A stretch of DNA of 64,000 bases from Sordariomycetes sp. S80-01Y (GCA_037042185.1 JAXQJY010000026.1:186001-250000), one strand, 5' to 3'; positions 33,531-44,708 are shown, counted from the stretch's first letter. The notes: generated from the sequence alone by a model not told the origin. Translations and numbers: made by a program.

Positions 33531-36500
33531 CTACTCCTCAGTATCCATTGACTCGGCGTCGACGGCCGCCTGCTCCAGGTTGATGTCCAGGATCCGCGCG
33601 TACTGCACCGTCAATCTTTGCAACTCGCGATATTTGCCTTGACCCGTTAGCAAAGCACATTCCGGGATGTGACCATGAGAAAACACTTACCTAGTATCAT
33701 CACCACGCCCTTCAACAACTCTTTCCTATCCCATCCGCAGAGCTCATCATCCTTGCCAAACCACCCCTTTCCGCCTGCGTCTTTCGGATCCGTGAGTATG
33801 CCGCCCATCAGCGAGCTCAGGAGCTCCTCAACTTTGGTCCTGGCGCCCTCGGCTCCGAGGCGTTTGGCGTACATGAACAGGTACAGCCTGAACTCTTCCT
33901 TTGCCTCGAGTGTCAAGGCACCGGCGATGCGGTTTTCCAGATGAGCTACGCTGACACAGGCTTCGAGACCTTCGGACTCGCGGCGCTGGATGGCTTGTTT
34001 GATGATTCTTTGCAGAGCGTAGGCGCGGCCCTTAAGCAGGAACTCGTTGGTCGTGTGTCGCTCGAGGAAGGGTATGATGCCTGATGATACGGTCGGCTCT
34101 TCATCCTTGGCTTTGCTGTCCTTGGAGCTGGGGCCGACAGCGCTGGACTGTAGCGCGGAGATTGAGGAGTCGTTGGAGTTCCAGTATTGCGATCCGACGG
34201 CCCACCAGGCTTCGCTGAGGCGTTGCCAGTTGTACATCTCGCGGGCGTAGTAGAAGCCATCGCCGTTTGTGAGCGTGACGACGACGTGCCCTGTGGTGTT
34301 GAGATGGGCGGAGGTAATGCCAGGTCCGGGGGTGGCGGAGTGCTGGTTGAGAGAGGTCATGGCGACGTCAAGGATGGGCGCGAGGGAGACTGGAGGGTGA
34401 GGTGAGGATTGCGTCTTGAGGTCCCACACGTGCACGAGGCCGACGGCTGTGATGCACATGAGCCAGTGGTCCCGGCATTCCAGGATGACAGGTTGCGACT
34501 CCAGCACCATGGGGTTCAGCAGCCGTCGCCCCGAAGGCGTCCACGTATGTATCGACCCATCCTCACAGGCGACGCTCCAGAAGTTCTTGTTGGCTGCAAC
34601 CAGGATCACGGCTCTGGGCAGGAACTCCTGCCATATCAACGCACCGCGCTTCGTTACCAGGACGTGAGAGGGATCCCTGGGGTTGTCCTCGTTCTTCGCT
34701 TCAAGGATTGTGTGTTCTGGAGTCTTGGTGGCCTCGTCGATAGTTGTCTCCTCTTTGAGGAATCCCTTTTCAAGAGGTCGAACGATGTGACGGCGTATCT
34801 TAGGGACTGCTAACCTCGTCTGTGCGAAGGACACCGCTGGGTTGAGGACAGCTGGACGGAGAAATTCGGGCGTTGGCACCACGCCATGCTGTACCGACGT
34901 CAAAGATGCGGGCTCAACGCTGCCGTCCTCGCCGTTTGTGACGATCTGGGCTGAGCCGCTCGTCGGCCTTTTGGGAATGGACTCGTCCTCTTCGTCCTCA
35001 AGCGCCGAAGCTTTACGCTTGTTACCCACGAGCATAGACGCAATGCCTCCCTTGGGCAACCCGTCAAAGGGTCTCGAAAGGTCGAGCGTTGTCTGGGGCA
35101 TCTCATCTCGGGCTGCCCTGTTAGATGTCGCCCCGACCAACTGTGTCTGCGGTAGCGAAGATTGTCCAGTGCCCGAAGACGACACTAGCATCGGTGCAAC
35201 GCGCTTCTTTCCATCCTTGCCTATTGTGACTCTCGCCTTCATCTCATTAACCTTGGTCTCACTCTCTGACGGCTTCTCTGACGACTTCTCTGACGGCTTC
35301 TCTGATGGCTTCTCTGATGGCTTCTCCGGGGGCTTTTCGGATTCGGAACCGCCATTCGTCGTCGGCTGCGGTTTCGTGCCGTTTGTTGTCGGTGTCGACT
35401 CTTTCGTCGAGTCAAAGTCGCCCATCAGAGCACCCATCCTCGACTCAACAGCCCGCGACTCGCCCTCCTTGCTCTGGTTCTCCAGCACAAACCCCTGAAC
35501 ATCCTCGGCGATGCCCATGCCTTTCCTGGACCCGCCGTACTTCTGCAACGCCCTGTCGTTCTCTTCTGCCTGCGCGACCCAGCCCAGCTCTGCCTCATCG
35601 AACTTGACCACCACGACAAAGCCGTCCAGAGTGGCGGCGAAGAGGGTCTGGCCGTCCGGCGTCCAAGCCAGGTCCGCTATCGCCTTTCCTGCCAAATCTT
35701 GTAGAATGACTACGGGCCGCGAAGTGTTTGTGTTCCAGATACTCAAAGTCTTATCCTGCCCTGCCGAGGCAATGACCGTTACAAGCTGCCCCTTGGCGCC
35801 GTTCGCGTCTAGCTGATCGGGAGGGCTCGTGTGGAACAGTCGCGGCGAGAACATGCACACCTCTGTCGGCCCTTCGTGCCCGATCAGATTGATCTCGCTG
35901 TCCCATCGTGTTCGTTCGATAATAGCGACCGAGCTGACGGGGCCGTTGACGGCATTGGCGGCGGCGATGTGATTGCCGTCGGGCGACCATGAGCAGCGGC
36001 GGAAGTAGGTCGTCAGGGGCGAGCTCTTGAAGGGGGACGAAATGGTGGTCTCGAGAACGAAGTTGTTGACCATGTCGGTCGCGGACGAGTTTGGGCCCGG
36101 GGGCGTGAATCGAAAGATCTTTATGGTTCGGTCGTCGCTGGCGGTCGCGAAGAATTTGTTGGCAGGGTCAAAAGTGATTCCCTTGACGTGACTCCCGTGG
36201 ACCGACAACGTGCGCAGCTTCTCAAAGGTATAACCTGACCACACCACCACCTTCGAATCCAGGCCGACGGACACGAGGATCGAGCTATCGTACGACCAGG
36301 CAAGGTCCTGCACATCGTTGTCATGTCCAATCAAGCGCTTGTGCGTCTTCCAGTTCTCGACCGGGGGTGGCTCGTTGCTTCCGAACGTGGTAGCGGCGGG
36401 ACTCTTATCGAGGTAATAGACGCAAATGATCTTATCGTCGGCGCCGCTGGCGAGGTAGCGACCGTTGGGGGAGAAGCGCACGGAGTGGATGGTGCCCAGG

Positions 36501-36706
36501 TGGTGGCTCATGTGGCAGAGCTGGCGCGGTTTGTTGTAGGTAGCATCGTGGGCGTTGTAGACAGCCTCGGTGGACCACACACGGACGTGACCGTCTCCTC
36601 CAGCAGTTGCGAGGCGTTTGCCGTCAGGGGAGACGTGGCAGCTGTAGACCTCGAAGTCCTTCTGCTCGCCGCTATGGCTCAGCCATGCTGGCTTGATGAC
36701 GCGCAT
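33531..36706 (-). CDS. HIR1: HIR1/HIRA histone H3-H4 chaperone, WD40 protein
   Basis: Two exons, 33691-36706 and 33531-33637, intron GTAAGT...TCAAG of 53 nt, give 1040 residues. The start MRVIKPAWLSHSGEQKDFEV is the canonical HIRA N-terminus; the frame is open 59 codons further upstream but that is leader. Seven WD40 blades fill residues 1 to about 390 (HVSPDGKRLATAGGDGHVRV, VRFSPNGRYLASGADDKIIC, and so on). A Ser/Pro/Lys-rich linker follows with a tandem EKPS repeat near 475-500 (plus strand 35264-35336). The C-terminal Hira domain (about 690-930) holds the second set of beta strands. The last exon adds a helix, RELQRLTVQYARILDINLEQ. HIR deposits histones outside replication and represses histone genes. 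Confidence 0.93.
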
Positions 36707-38189
36707 TGCGCATGGGCAGACGGCGGCGCGATCGATGGGTTGTTGAGGATGCTGCGAAGAGGAAGATAACGGCCGCGACGGATTGGAGGCAGGTCGTGAT
36801 GCGCTCGCGCAATGATGGTCAATGGGCGACTCGGAGAAAGTTGAAGGTTGAGATGGGCAGCTCCACCGTAGACGCGCTGACACGCGCTTCGACTTTACTG
36901 GGTGACAGAAATGCGTCCAGCTTCTTTTTGGAGCTGGACTGTACCTGTGTTTCCAAGATGTCCTCGGGGTTTCAGGTCAGCTTCGAGCACAATCCTCACT
37001 AAATTGTAATTTTCTTAATAAAAAAGCTCTAATATTGGCAATCTACTCGTCTCACATCTCGATATCAATGGCAAAAGCGTGGGCACATACGGCACGGCCA
37101 AGATGCTCGGTAGAGTCTCCTAAGCTACTCAGGAGGCATCTCAAGCCAGAAGACGGTTTAGTTGCCCCGCAGACTTGAATTGTGCCCTGAGATATAAAAT
37201 GTTCTTGAGCAGTCCTTGAGAAATCGCAGAAGCCGTCGATATGAAGTGTCGCGTCGCCTTGCCGCATGCACTACAAGTTGCAATTCTGGTACCTGCACCA
37301 TAGTCATCCTGTTTCGCTGGAACCTGCGTACTAAGACGAAGCTTATCGCCCTGAACAGAATGCTTCTAATCCATCGGCTCGCTATTCAATCCAGAAAATA
37401 GACTGGCAGGTAAGTTCTATGCGAAGCTGCAACCTGCACGTGATCTCACTACTTTCACCCAATCAGACACCCCACGAGCCTGGCTCCTCATATCACCAAC
37501 GATCCAAGAACTCCAGATCATCGAGCTCACCGAAATCGTACTTAATAGCAGTATTCATCACTATAGCTACGTTAGTAGGGTTTCCCTTAAAGAAAATATT
37601 CAGCGGTCAGTGAATTATAGTTTTTGCCTTTAGTCCTTGACTACAACGTGGATAAGTGTTGCCAAAGACGGATCGGTGAAGAGAGTCCAGTGGTCTATGC
37701 TTAGTGGAGGACACTGCTTTAACGCGATGAGCTTGCCGATTAATAGCTGGGACTGGGCTGGTGAAGGTATCGATGACATGTCACCCTGATGTTTCCTGGC
37801 GGATTCAGATGATCACGGACGCCTCATACCACTTCCGCTAGCATTGTGAAGACACCGTGGAGTCTGCGATCGGGCTCTGGACCCACAGTCGGCAAGATAA
37901 ACAAGAGCCGACCATTACATTCATACCGATCTAGTCAACATCCTGAGAAATAACTCGACTTGAAACTTGCAGAGCGCGTATCGCTACCAATGGCCTAGTG
38001 CAGTCATTCCTACGAGCAGAACAACTTTGTTGTTCGCGAGCCCAAGGATTCAGGCATCGCTAGAAATCTCACTCTCACCAAGCATCTTGCTGGGCAGTGC
38101 TATCAGGCTTTCAGATTCAATACTTCCTTATCAACGTCCCAATGAACAATAGCCTTCTTTTTGGCGACTACTAGCCTAACTGATCGACC
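36707..38189. other. Intergenic, left border of the accessory block
   Basis: Between the divergent HIR1 and dipeptidase genes. From about 37000 the DNA becomes A/T-richer than anything to the left, and only short frames occur. TCGGC (37889-37893) and GCCGA (37907-37911) half-sites lie about 280 bases before the dipeptidase ATG. Confidence 0.5.
37889..37911. promoter_or_regulatory. Inverted TCGGC / GCCGA half-sites, dipeptidase promoter
   Basis: TCGGC and its inverse GCCGA separated by 13 bases. CGG/CCG pairs are the recognition form of Zn2Cys6 regulators, and the spacing here differs from the N10 form seen elsewhere in the block, so this site is weaker evidence. Confidence 0.3.
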
Positions 38190-39606
38190 ATGCCGCTCAA
38201 AGTCCCCAGGGATGGCCATCAGAGCCCGCAAAGCCGTAGCAGCTGGAGCTTTGGGTCGATACTTGCACTGGTGATAGGCCTCAGCTGTTATTTTCTAACC
38301 GGCCGGTCGCTACGCAGGTTGGACCCATTGGACTTCGCACAAAGGGCAGAGCACATACTCAGCACAACGCCACTCATCGATGGCCACAATGACCTGCCGT
38401 ACCTGTTGCGTATTGAGCTTCAGAATAGGATTTATAACACCGATGTGTTCACTTTTCGTAAAGGTAGATTGGCTTGTTCCGAGGTGATTGAAGCCTTCTA
38501 AATCGATGATTAACATGGAATAGGCCTGTCTGGTCATACGGACCTCGATCGTCTAAGGCAAGGGCGCGTCGGAGGCCAGTTCTGGTCCGTCTTCGTTGAA
38601 TGTGCAGACATTGCAACCCTGGATGATCCGAGCCATAGTGTTCGCGATACTCTGGAGCAGGTGGACGTGACACGTCGCTTCATTCAAGAGATAGAGGAGC
38701 TGCAGTACTGTGACACATCTGCATGCGTCACTTCAGCTTTCCGGTCAGGTAAAGTGGCTTCGATGCTGGGCGCTGAGGGCCTTCACCAAGCGGGCTCGTC
38801 CATCGCTGTAATCAGGCAACTGTTCGACCTGGGTGTTAGATACATCACCATCACACACAACTGCGACAATCCCTTCGCCACCGCAGCATCGACTGTTACC
38901 GAAGGAGGCACAGATGGTGGTTTGACAGAGTTCGGGGCTGCTGGAATACGGGAGATGAACCGCCTGGGAATGATGGTTGATCTTGCGCATACTTCTCATG
39001 AAACAATGCGCCAGGTGCTGAAGATCACTCAATCACCAGTCATCTTCAGTCACAGCACCTGTTATGCGCTCGCTGAAACGTACCGCAACGCTCCCGATGA
39101 CGTGCTTCAACAGCTGAAGGCGAACGGAGGAGTGCTGATGGTTATGTTCGTGAAAAGATTCCTGAATGCGAAGGACCCAGAGTCTGCAGACATTGAAACA
39201 GTAGTAGACCATATTATGCACGTGGTGGAAGTGGCGGGATGGGATCATGTCGGCATCGGAGGAGACTTTGACGGGACTGTGACCCTGGCCAACGGCATCA
39301 ATTCCGTTGCCGACTATCCTGTCCTTATTGAAGCGGTCATGAGGCGCGGTGCTACCGACTCACAAATTAGGAAACTCATCGGAGAAAACATTCTAAGGTA
39401 TGTGAATCGACGGGTGTACAGCGAAGCATGCACTAATCTTGAGCAGAGTTTGGAGTGAAAACGAGAGAATCGCCGTTCAGCTATCGGCCAAGATGCAACC
39501 GGTGGAGGAAATCTGGGACGGGAGACAATTTATGCGATGGAATAATCCCTTACCACTTCTGATTCCAGGTAACCCGAACCGTGTGGCAGCTGTTGATTAT
39601 GTGTAA
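38190..39606 (+). CDS. Membrane dipeptidase, peptidase family M19
   Basis: Three exons, 38190-38463, 38524-39397 and 39447-39606, give 435 residues. Introns are GTAGAT...ATAG and GTATGT...GCAG. A membrane anchor at about residues 21-37 makes it a type II membrane protein. All zinc ligands of renal dipeptidase are present: His66 and Asp68 in [10 protein letters not shown], Glu in LGAEGLH, His in [10 protein letters not shown] and His in [19 protein letters not shown] carries the acidic substrate-side residue. M19 enzymes cleave L-L and L-D dipeptides, Cys-Gly and some beta-lactams, and accept D residues at the C-terminal position. As the first gene of the cluster it could supply D-amino acids or cysteinyl-glycine. 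The next gene is convergent, about 460 bases away. Confidence 0.9.
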
Positions 39607-40065
39607 AGGCAGACGCCATCCCGATCAGTACATCAAATGGCCGCAGACTAGCCAGTATCGATCTATGACCAGAACGCGATCATTTACTCATGATGGCGAC
39701 CCCCCATTGTACGTGGCACTACATCATACGGGTCTCACAGTCTTCAACTACTGTAGGCTGCAGTAATGGACTCGGACCTCGCCCGGCGAAGGTGCAAGAC
39801 TTGTTGGAGAGACAGGAATACCATCGCATGTCTATCTCGAGAGCGGCAACATCTACGTAGACGTTGGATTACACTGATAGCATCTTTGGAATACATGACC
39901 TTACCTTTTCCGCGTTATTGTTGTTACTATAGGCGCACTTGTTCCGGAAGATATGCCAACCAATCTTGCCTAATTGTAATCCAAAAAAAGGGTCTCAGCT
40001 GACGGCATACAGGGCCGAATGATGATGGGATCATAGCAGATAGACATTCAGTGAGATTTCAACGG
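39607..40065. other. Short intergenic between convergent genes
   Basis: 3' flanks of the dipeptidase and the N-carbamoylase. Nothing else seen. Confidence 0.5.
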
Positions 40066-41215
40066 TCACTCGTCCAGTAAAGCCGGCTCCTGGACGCCGA
40101 CTTGAGTCCCTAATCTGGCATAATGTTCGATCCTCCTGTGTTTGTCAAAAGCAAAGACTCTTTCTTTTCCTTTGCGACACTCCGCGAGATCAATCGTAGC
40201 ATGCACCAGTTCATCCCCTTTAGTCCTCGACTCTGCGATTATGTGACCATTGGGATCCACGATGCTGCTTCCGGCGATGAGAGAGCCATGGTCCTCTTTG
40301 CCGGCCTTGCCTGCGTGGATGCTGAAGCAGGCATTTGTGTAGCTCCCAGACTGGCAACTGAGGCGATGGTGGAACAGAGCCTCCTCCTCTTGCTCTGAGT
40401 TGGAACCTTCGTATTGCGGTGCAAAAGCCGTCGTGTTATACCCGTCCTATAGGGTTTGTGTTAGTAGGAGATTCCTCATTGTGAGGCTGGCTCGCACGAG
40501 TGTATGGGCGAGGACTCACCAGCACAACTTCAACTCCCTGAAGGCCGTAGCATCGCCAGCCTTCGGCCCATCGGCGGTCATTGCAGATGAGCATTCCCAT
40601 TATAGGGTCGCCCTTGCCTTGAGTGTGATCGATCTCCTCATCTGAGCTGACGTCTTTGGACTTGAGAGCGCCATTAACAAGCCCTGGGACGCGAAAAGCC
40701 TCGAAGCCAAGATCACCAACCGCAAAATACTTCTTTTCCAGCTGTTGGGTGACTCCTGGACGTAGGTCTGGTTCATAGCGCCCAGGAAGGTGAACCTTTC
40801 TATACTTGGCTAAGCAGCATCGCTGACGAGCTGAGTAGTATAGGGCAGTGTTGTAGTAGCTGACTTCGCCATCTTGTCCTGTCCAACGCTCGCCGTACCC
40901 GAATGAAATGTCAATGCCCAACTCGTTCGCCTTTTCCACCAAAGGTTTCGCGCTAGGCGATCTTGCGATTGCGTAAGGGTCCTCGGCATTCGCTGGTTCA
41001 AAGAACTTGTCCACTTCCTCCTGTTTCTCAATGATGTAACCAGGGAAGAAAGTAGTAAATGCAAGTTCCGGGAAGACCACGAGGCTTACTCCCTTCTCGG
41101 AAGCTTCCTCCAGCAGAGAAATCAAACGCTCTAGAACCTCAGAACGTGGGGTATCTAGGCTCTCAATTGGACCCAGCTGGGCGGCTGCCACAGTAAGCAG
41201 CCTTCGTCCGGTCAT
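40066..41215 (-). CDS. N-carbamoyl-D-amino acid hydrolase (nitrilase superfamily)
   Basis: Two exons, 40520-41215 and 40066-40446, intron GTGAGT...CTATAG of 73 nt, give 358 residues. The catalytic triad of the C-N hydrolase fold is plain: Glu50 in VVFPELAFTTF, Lys140 in AKYRKVHLPG and Cys211 in LICNDRRWAEGW. Beyond the triad, stretches typical of bacterial D-carbamoylase appear: LEKKYFAVGDLGFEAFRV, FHHRLSCQSGSYTN, HAGKAGKEDH and AFDKHRRIEHY. The enzyme converts N-carbamoyl-D-amino acids to D-amino acids, CO2 and ammonia, the last step of D-hydantoin breakdown. An acidic insert of about 25 residues (181-205) precedes the catalytic Cys, not expected in the bacterial enzymes. The start is the ATG at 41213-41215 ahead of RRLLTVAAAQLGP. 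D-amino acid oxidase is the next gene upstream. Confidence 0.88.
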
Positions 41216-41694
41216 CTCGATCACAATAAATATATGACTTGACGCAATAGAGGCCCAAAAGAAAACGAAAATTGATCTTGGAAGGCGTGCTGCGGTTACC
41301 TCTTCATGGGTCTCTTCCACGAGGGCATGATGTTATCTGTCACTCTGGTCGGCACGCTCTAGCCGACGGCCCGCAGCGCCTGCTGAGCCAGACCCAGCTG
41401 TGGCTCAACATGATCGTTACGCATTCATGTGAGAGGCGATGGTGAAAGCATGACTGGGTTTTCGTTTGGAAGACAGTACTCTCATTCACGGCGGGAGACG
41501 CAAGAGGACTAGTTCAATACAAGCTTCTGTGAAGTGCCTGATCTAAGAGGCACAGAAAGTGTGGGTTAACCGGTACTACAATCAGTACGCCTAATTTATG
41601 CTCTTCATTTCCAATTGGCACTTGAAGCTAAACACCCGAATTTGTCGCTGAACAGCTTCTCTTGTCAGGGGGCATCCTCACCCTCTGCTCCGAC
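41216..41694. other. N-carbamoylase promoter region
   Basis: Upstream of the N-carbamoylase and 3' of the D-amino acid oxidase. Contains the palindrome at 41349-41366. No gene seen. Confidence 0.5.
41349..41366. promoter_or_regulatory. CGG-N10-CCG palindrome, N-carbamoylase promoter
   Basis: TCGGC, eight bases (ACGCTCTA), GCCGA: a perfect inverted half-site pair about 135 bases before the N-carbamoylase ATG. The 16-base core differs at only two positions from the site at 53335-53350 in the oxoprolinase promoter. CGG-N10-CCG is the spacing used by the yeast proline regulator Put3, a Zn2Cys6 protein. Confidence 0.55.
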
Positions 41695-43008
41695 TTATAG
41701 ACGGGCGACACGCGCAGGGATTAGATCAACAGCATACTGGGCCAAACCCCTGGGATATATGAGCATCAGTCATGAAATGAGAAACGGGGCTGCTTACCAT
41801 GAAGCTTGAAACCCAGTTCCACCAGCACCATAATTGTGAATCACCAACGTATTCTCGATCATTTCAGACTCGACCCGTGAACCACCATCTCTAGAAGCTG
41901 CAGGGGACGTCAGAATACAAGTCAGAGCTCAATGGCGGGAGCACTTACGTCTCAGGCCCACGCCGTGCTTGATGATCTTGAGATCCTCTGGCCGTCCAAG
42001 CTCGGGTGCCAAGGCACAGCACCGCTTCTTGATGACTTCTGCGAACTCCAAGTCCGGCTCGCCATCCCAGTTGTCCTTTTGTCTGCATCCGCCCAAGATA
42101 ACACCTCCTCGCTCTCCTCTTGGAAAGATGTGCGTCGCTTCACCATCGCGATGCGGAGCGCGGAAATACATTTGCGGGATTGGAACCTCCGGACCCTCAA
42201 TCAAGATAATTTGGCCCTATTCCAATGTCGTCAGTGCAGTATTCAGTCAAGCACTGGGAAACGTACTCGAGCAGAGTATATCTTCTTGTCTTCAACGCCA
42301 CCTAAGGTCAAAGCACCAATGCCGGTGCAGTTAAAGACAGCTGTAGTCCCGGGGTAGGCGCGGAATGAGTCCTTGATATGACCAAAGACACGTCGATGGA
42401 CTTCGATCCCGAGACTTGTTGCCTCTGCTTGTAACCTGCGTCTGGTTAGGCATCGAATCTCTTGATCGTGGCTGCGAGCTGCCCTGACTTACCACGGCAG
42501 ATACCGTTGCACATCGATGACAAAGCTCGCCATCTCGTACCCAAAAGCTGTACCTGACGGGAGCTCTTCTTCTGGGATTTTCTCAAGACCTCCGACAAGC
42601 TTCTCGAACCAGAGCTTCCCGGTTGCCGGCGTCTTTATGCCCACCTCATCAATGGGCTGTTCATAGTGCCATCTAATTTGCATTGGTTTGATGCCGCACT
42701 CCGGCCTTGTCGAACTGAGTTCCCTGAACTTTCGATATCCGATCGCCTCCCAGTCCTCCTGAGGACCATTATCTCGGGCAGCAGGAAACCAATTCGCTCC
42801 GCCCCACGCCGATGTGTAGTCCTTCGCAGAGTCGCCGGGCAGGTATCGAGCTGCAACAATGATCCTGGCTTGGGGATATCTCGCACGAAGTTCCAGGGCT
42901 GTGGTCAACCCTACGACCCCTGCCCCAATTACGACAAAATAGGCGTCCTCTGATCATATCAGTTTGAAGAAGAATCGCAATCACCACGGATTTTGTAGAC
43001 TTACTCAT
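41695..43008 (-). CDS. D-amino acid oxidase (FAD, DAO family), PTS1-like tail
   Basis: Six exons, 43005-43008, 42493-42949, 42267-42435, 41949-42216, 41798-41897 and 41695-41749, give 350 residues; all junctions are GT-AG and in phase. The first coding exon is only ATGA. The protein opens MKDAYFVVIGAGVVGLTTAL with the G-x-G-x-x-G FAD fold. SAWGGANWFP and the DAO signature VIHNYGAGGTGFQASW follow at the usual places. It ends ARL, a known variant of the peroxisomal SKL signal. The enzyme oxidises D-amino acids to imino and then 2-oxo acids, giving ammonia and H2O2. It lies just behind the D-carbamoylase, whose product is its substrate. The exon-rich structure means no single open frame shows more than 40% of the protein. 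Confidence 0.9.
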
Positions 43009-43386
43009 AGCTTCTCTGAACTGCTATTCCTCGGGTTGATCGATGCAATCTCTACGCAAACGAAGCCTTGCTCTGGACTGGGAGCTGTAGAGTGGGTGTT
43101 GGCCATGCGCTATTTGTATCAAACTGTTCAGTGTGTCGGCTACAAGCCGTAGGACCGAACTGGCGTCGGCCCAGCTCCTTGCGCTCAACCCACTGAGTAC
43201 AAGTCGGTGTTGAGTGCTTGTGTTGAGCAACGAACCTAGATATGCCCAGCTCAAAATCTGCTGTAACGACCAAAGTTGCAGATGAGGTATTGATCGAGAA
43301 TATTTCGTAATTTCTTTATACTTGTGCTTTTCTTCTAACACATACATGTTGCTAGAATGAAGAGAACCTGATAAAGGCGATTCTTC
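43009..43386. promoter_or_regulatory. D-amino acid oxidase promoter region with TCGGC half-sites
   Basis: Upstream of the oxidase and 3' of the hydroxyacid dehydrogenase. TCGGC at 43136-43140, GCCGT at 43146-43150 (CGG-N7-CCG) and TCGGC at 43166-43170 lie 130-160 bases before the oxidase ATG. Motif reading only. Confidence 0.35.
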
Positions 43387-44421
43387 TTAATCTATCATGT
43401 TGACAGGCGTAAGGGGCTTGCCTGTCTTGAAAAAGGCCTCCACATTGTCCAGGTTTATTTTCTCGAAGTTCTCCCAGCTGCTTCTCGAGCACACTCCAAT
43501 GTGAGGGAGCAGAGAGACTCGCCAATTGTCCCGGAGCTTAGGATTGATACCCGGCTCATTTGCGTGCACATCCAGTCCTGCGCCTATGACTCGCCCCGTT
43601 TCTAGGGCATTGATGAAAGCGTCTTCGTCTATCATCTTGCCTCTTGCGACGTTCACCACCCGTAACCCTTCCTTTTTAGCTAGCTGAAATTGCTTTGTTG
43701 ACAAGAGGTGATGAGTGGACAGTGAGTACGGAGCTGCTAGGACGATGCAATCAATGTGAGGGATCATCTCATCCACAGAAGGGTGGTATGTTGGCGGCTC
43801 CTTAAGCGTTCTCTCTGCGTCCACTTTGCGTCTGGGACCTTGATAGTGCACACTCATGTCGAAGGCTGCTTCGCACTTCCGCGCGATGGCCAACCCAATG
43901 TCTCCCAAGCCTACGATGCCAAGTGACTTGCGACTTGGATCTACAGCTTGCAGGCCGAGCTCTCGGCTCTTGAACCAGTCAAACCTGGCGCACCATTGCG
44001 CGTAGGTCAAGTATCGGAATGAATCAAGCACCAGGGCCACTCCAGTGTTTGCAACAGCTTCGGTGCAGGCGTTGGGCGTGTTGCAGTACCATATGCCGCG
44101 CGCGGTGATAGCATCAATATCTGCTGTGTCATGTCCGTGACCGCTGCAGCATATAAGCTTTAACGTCGGAGGATAATGAGGAACGACATCCGTCGCGAAC
44201 GGTACTTGATAGGCTAACGGACCGGCCTTGAGCCAGCCATTGCGGACGATGGCGACTATCTGGCTATACTCCCCCCCCGGCTTCAGGCGTTCTTTGAATT
44301 TTTCTGTCGAGTTGCAATCATAATTGATCAGGTTGAAGCTTTCTGCAAGCTCCCGCCGACGTATGTCGTCTGTGGCTTGAATGGTTGATTCAATTAGCAG
44401 TATGTCAGGCTTCGTTTCCAT
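43387..44421 (-). CDS. D-isomer-specific 2-hydroxyacid dehydrogenase
   Basis: Single exon, 344 residues from the ATG at 44419-44421 (METKPDILLIES); the frame is open to an ATG at 44496 that would add 25 residues. The NAD(P)-binding motif is GIVGLGDIGLAIARK at about 168-182. The catalytic Arg sits in VNVARGKMIDEDAF, Glu in DVHANEPGIN and His in LLPHIGVCSRSSWEN, the R-E-H set of the family. The dimer-swap region LVLDSFRYLTYAQWCARFDW is also typical of fungal glyoxylate/hydroxypyruvate reductase relatives. The enzyme reduces a 2-oxo acid to a D-2-hydroxy acid, or the reverse. In this cluster it could act on the 2-oxo acid released by the D-amino acid oxidase. It is divergent from the cluster regulator. 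Confidence 0.88.
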   Translation of the reverse strand: METKPDILLIESTIQATDDIRRRELAESFNLINYDCNSTEKFKERLKPGGEYSQIVAIVRNGWLKAGPLAYQVPFATDVVPHYPPTLKLICCSGHGHDTADIDAITARGIWYCNTPNACTEAVANTGVALVLDSFRYLTYAQWCARFDWFKSRELGLQAVDPSRKSLGIVGLGDIGLAIARKCEAAFDMSVHYQGPRRKVDAERTLKEPPTYHPSVDEMIPHIDCIVLAAPYSLSTHHLLSTKQFQLAKKEGLRVVNVARGKMIDEDAFINALETGRVIGAGLDVHANEPGINPKLRDNWRVSLLPHIGVCSRSSWENFEKINLDNVEAFFKTGKPLTPVNMID

Positions 44422-44567
44422 GGCTGTAAACTTGAAGTGAATTGGACCAAGTACACTTCCCATCCCGCTTGACAAAACATTATTTGCACTGCCCATACAG
44501 ATACGCAGGGTAGCGATTGATTGTTCTTGGCCAGGCTGACTAGGGGCTTATCACGCGTCGGTTGGAT

Positions 44568-44708
44568 GCCGACTCGGATCGGCTTGGCTTTAGCCCACTG
44601 ATAACGGTCGGCATGTCCACCAGCTGATTGTCCAATCTTGCCGACATCGGTTCTTCTCACCGTCCACCAAGGCCGAACCCGACCCCATTGAACTTGTGAT
44701 ACCGACGG
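44568..44708. promoter_or_regulatory. Half-site cluster between dehydrogenase and regulator genes
   Basis: The 319-base bidirectional promoter (44422-44740) has GCCGA 44568-44572, TCGGC 44579-44583, TCGGC 44608-44612, GCCGA 44640-44644 and CCGACGG 44702-44708. The first pair is everted rather than inverted. The density suggests regulator binding, possibly autoregulation. Confidence 0.4.

Noticed and set aside
33647-33690. HIR1 C-terminus read straight through to the stop at 33647
   Set aside because: A consensus donor GTAAGT and acceptor remove this tail and add the helix-forming last exon with a better C-terminus.
36323-36769. 148-codon frame antisense to HIR1
   Set aside because: Shadow of the WD40 coding strand.
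43387-44496. Longer hydroxyacid dehydrogenase starting at 44496
   Set aside because: The extra 25 residues (MGSANNVLSSGMG and on) do not resemble family N-termini; the METKPDILLIES start fits better, though the longer form is not excluded.
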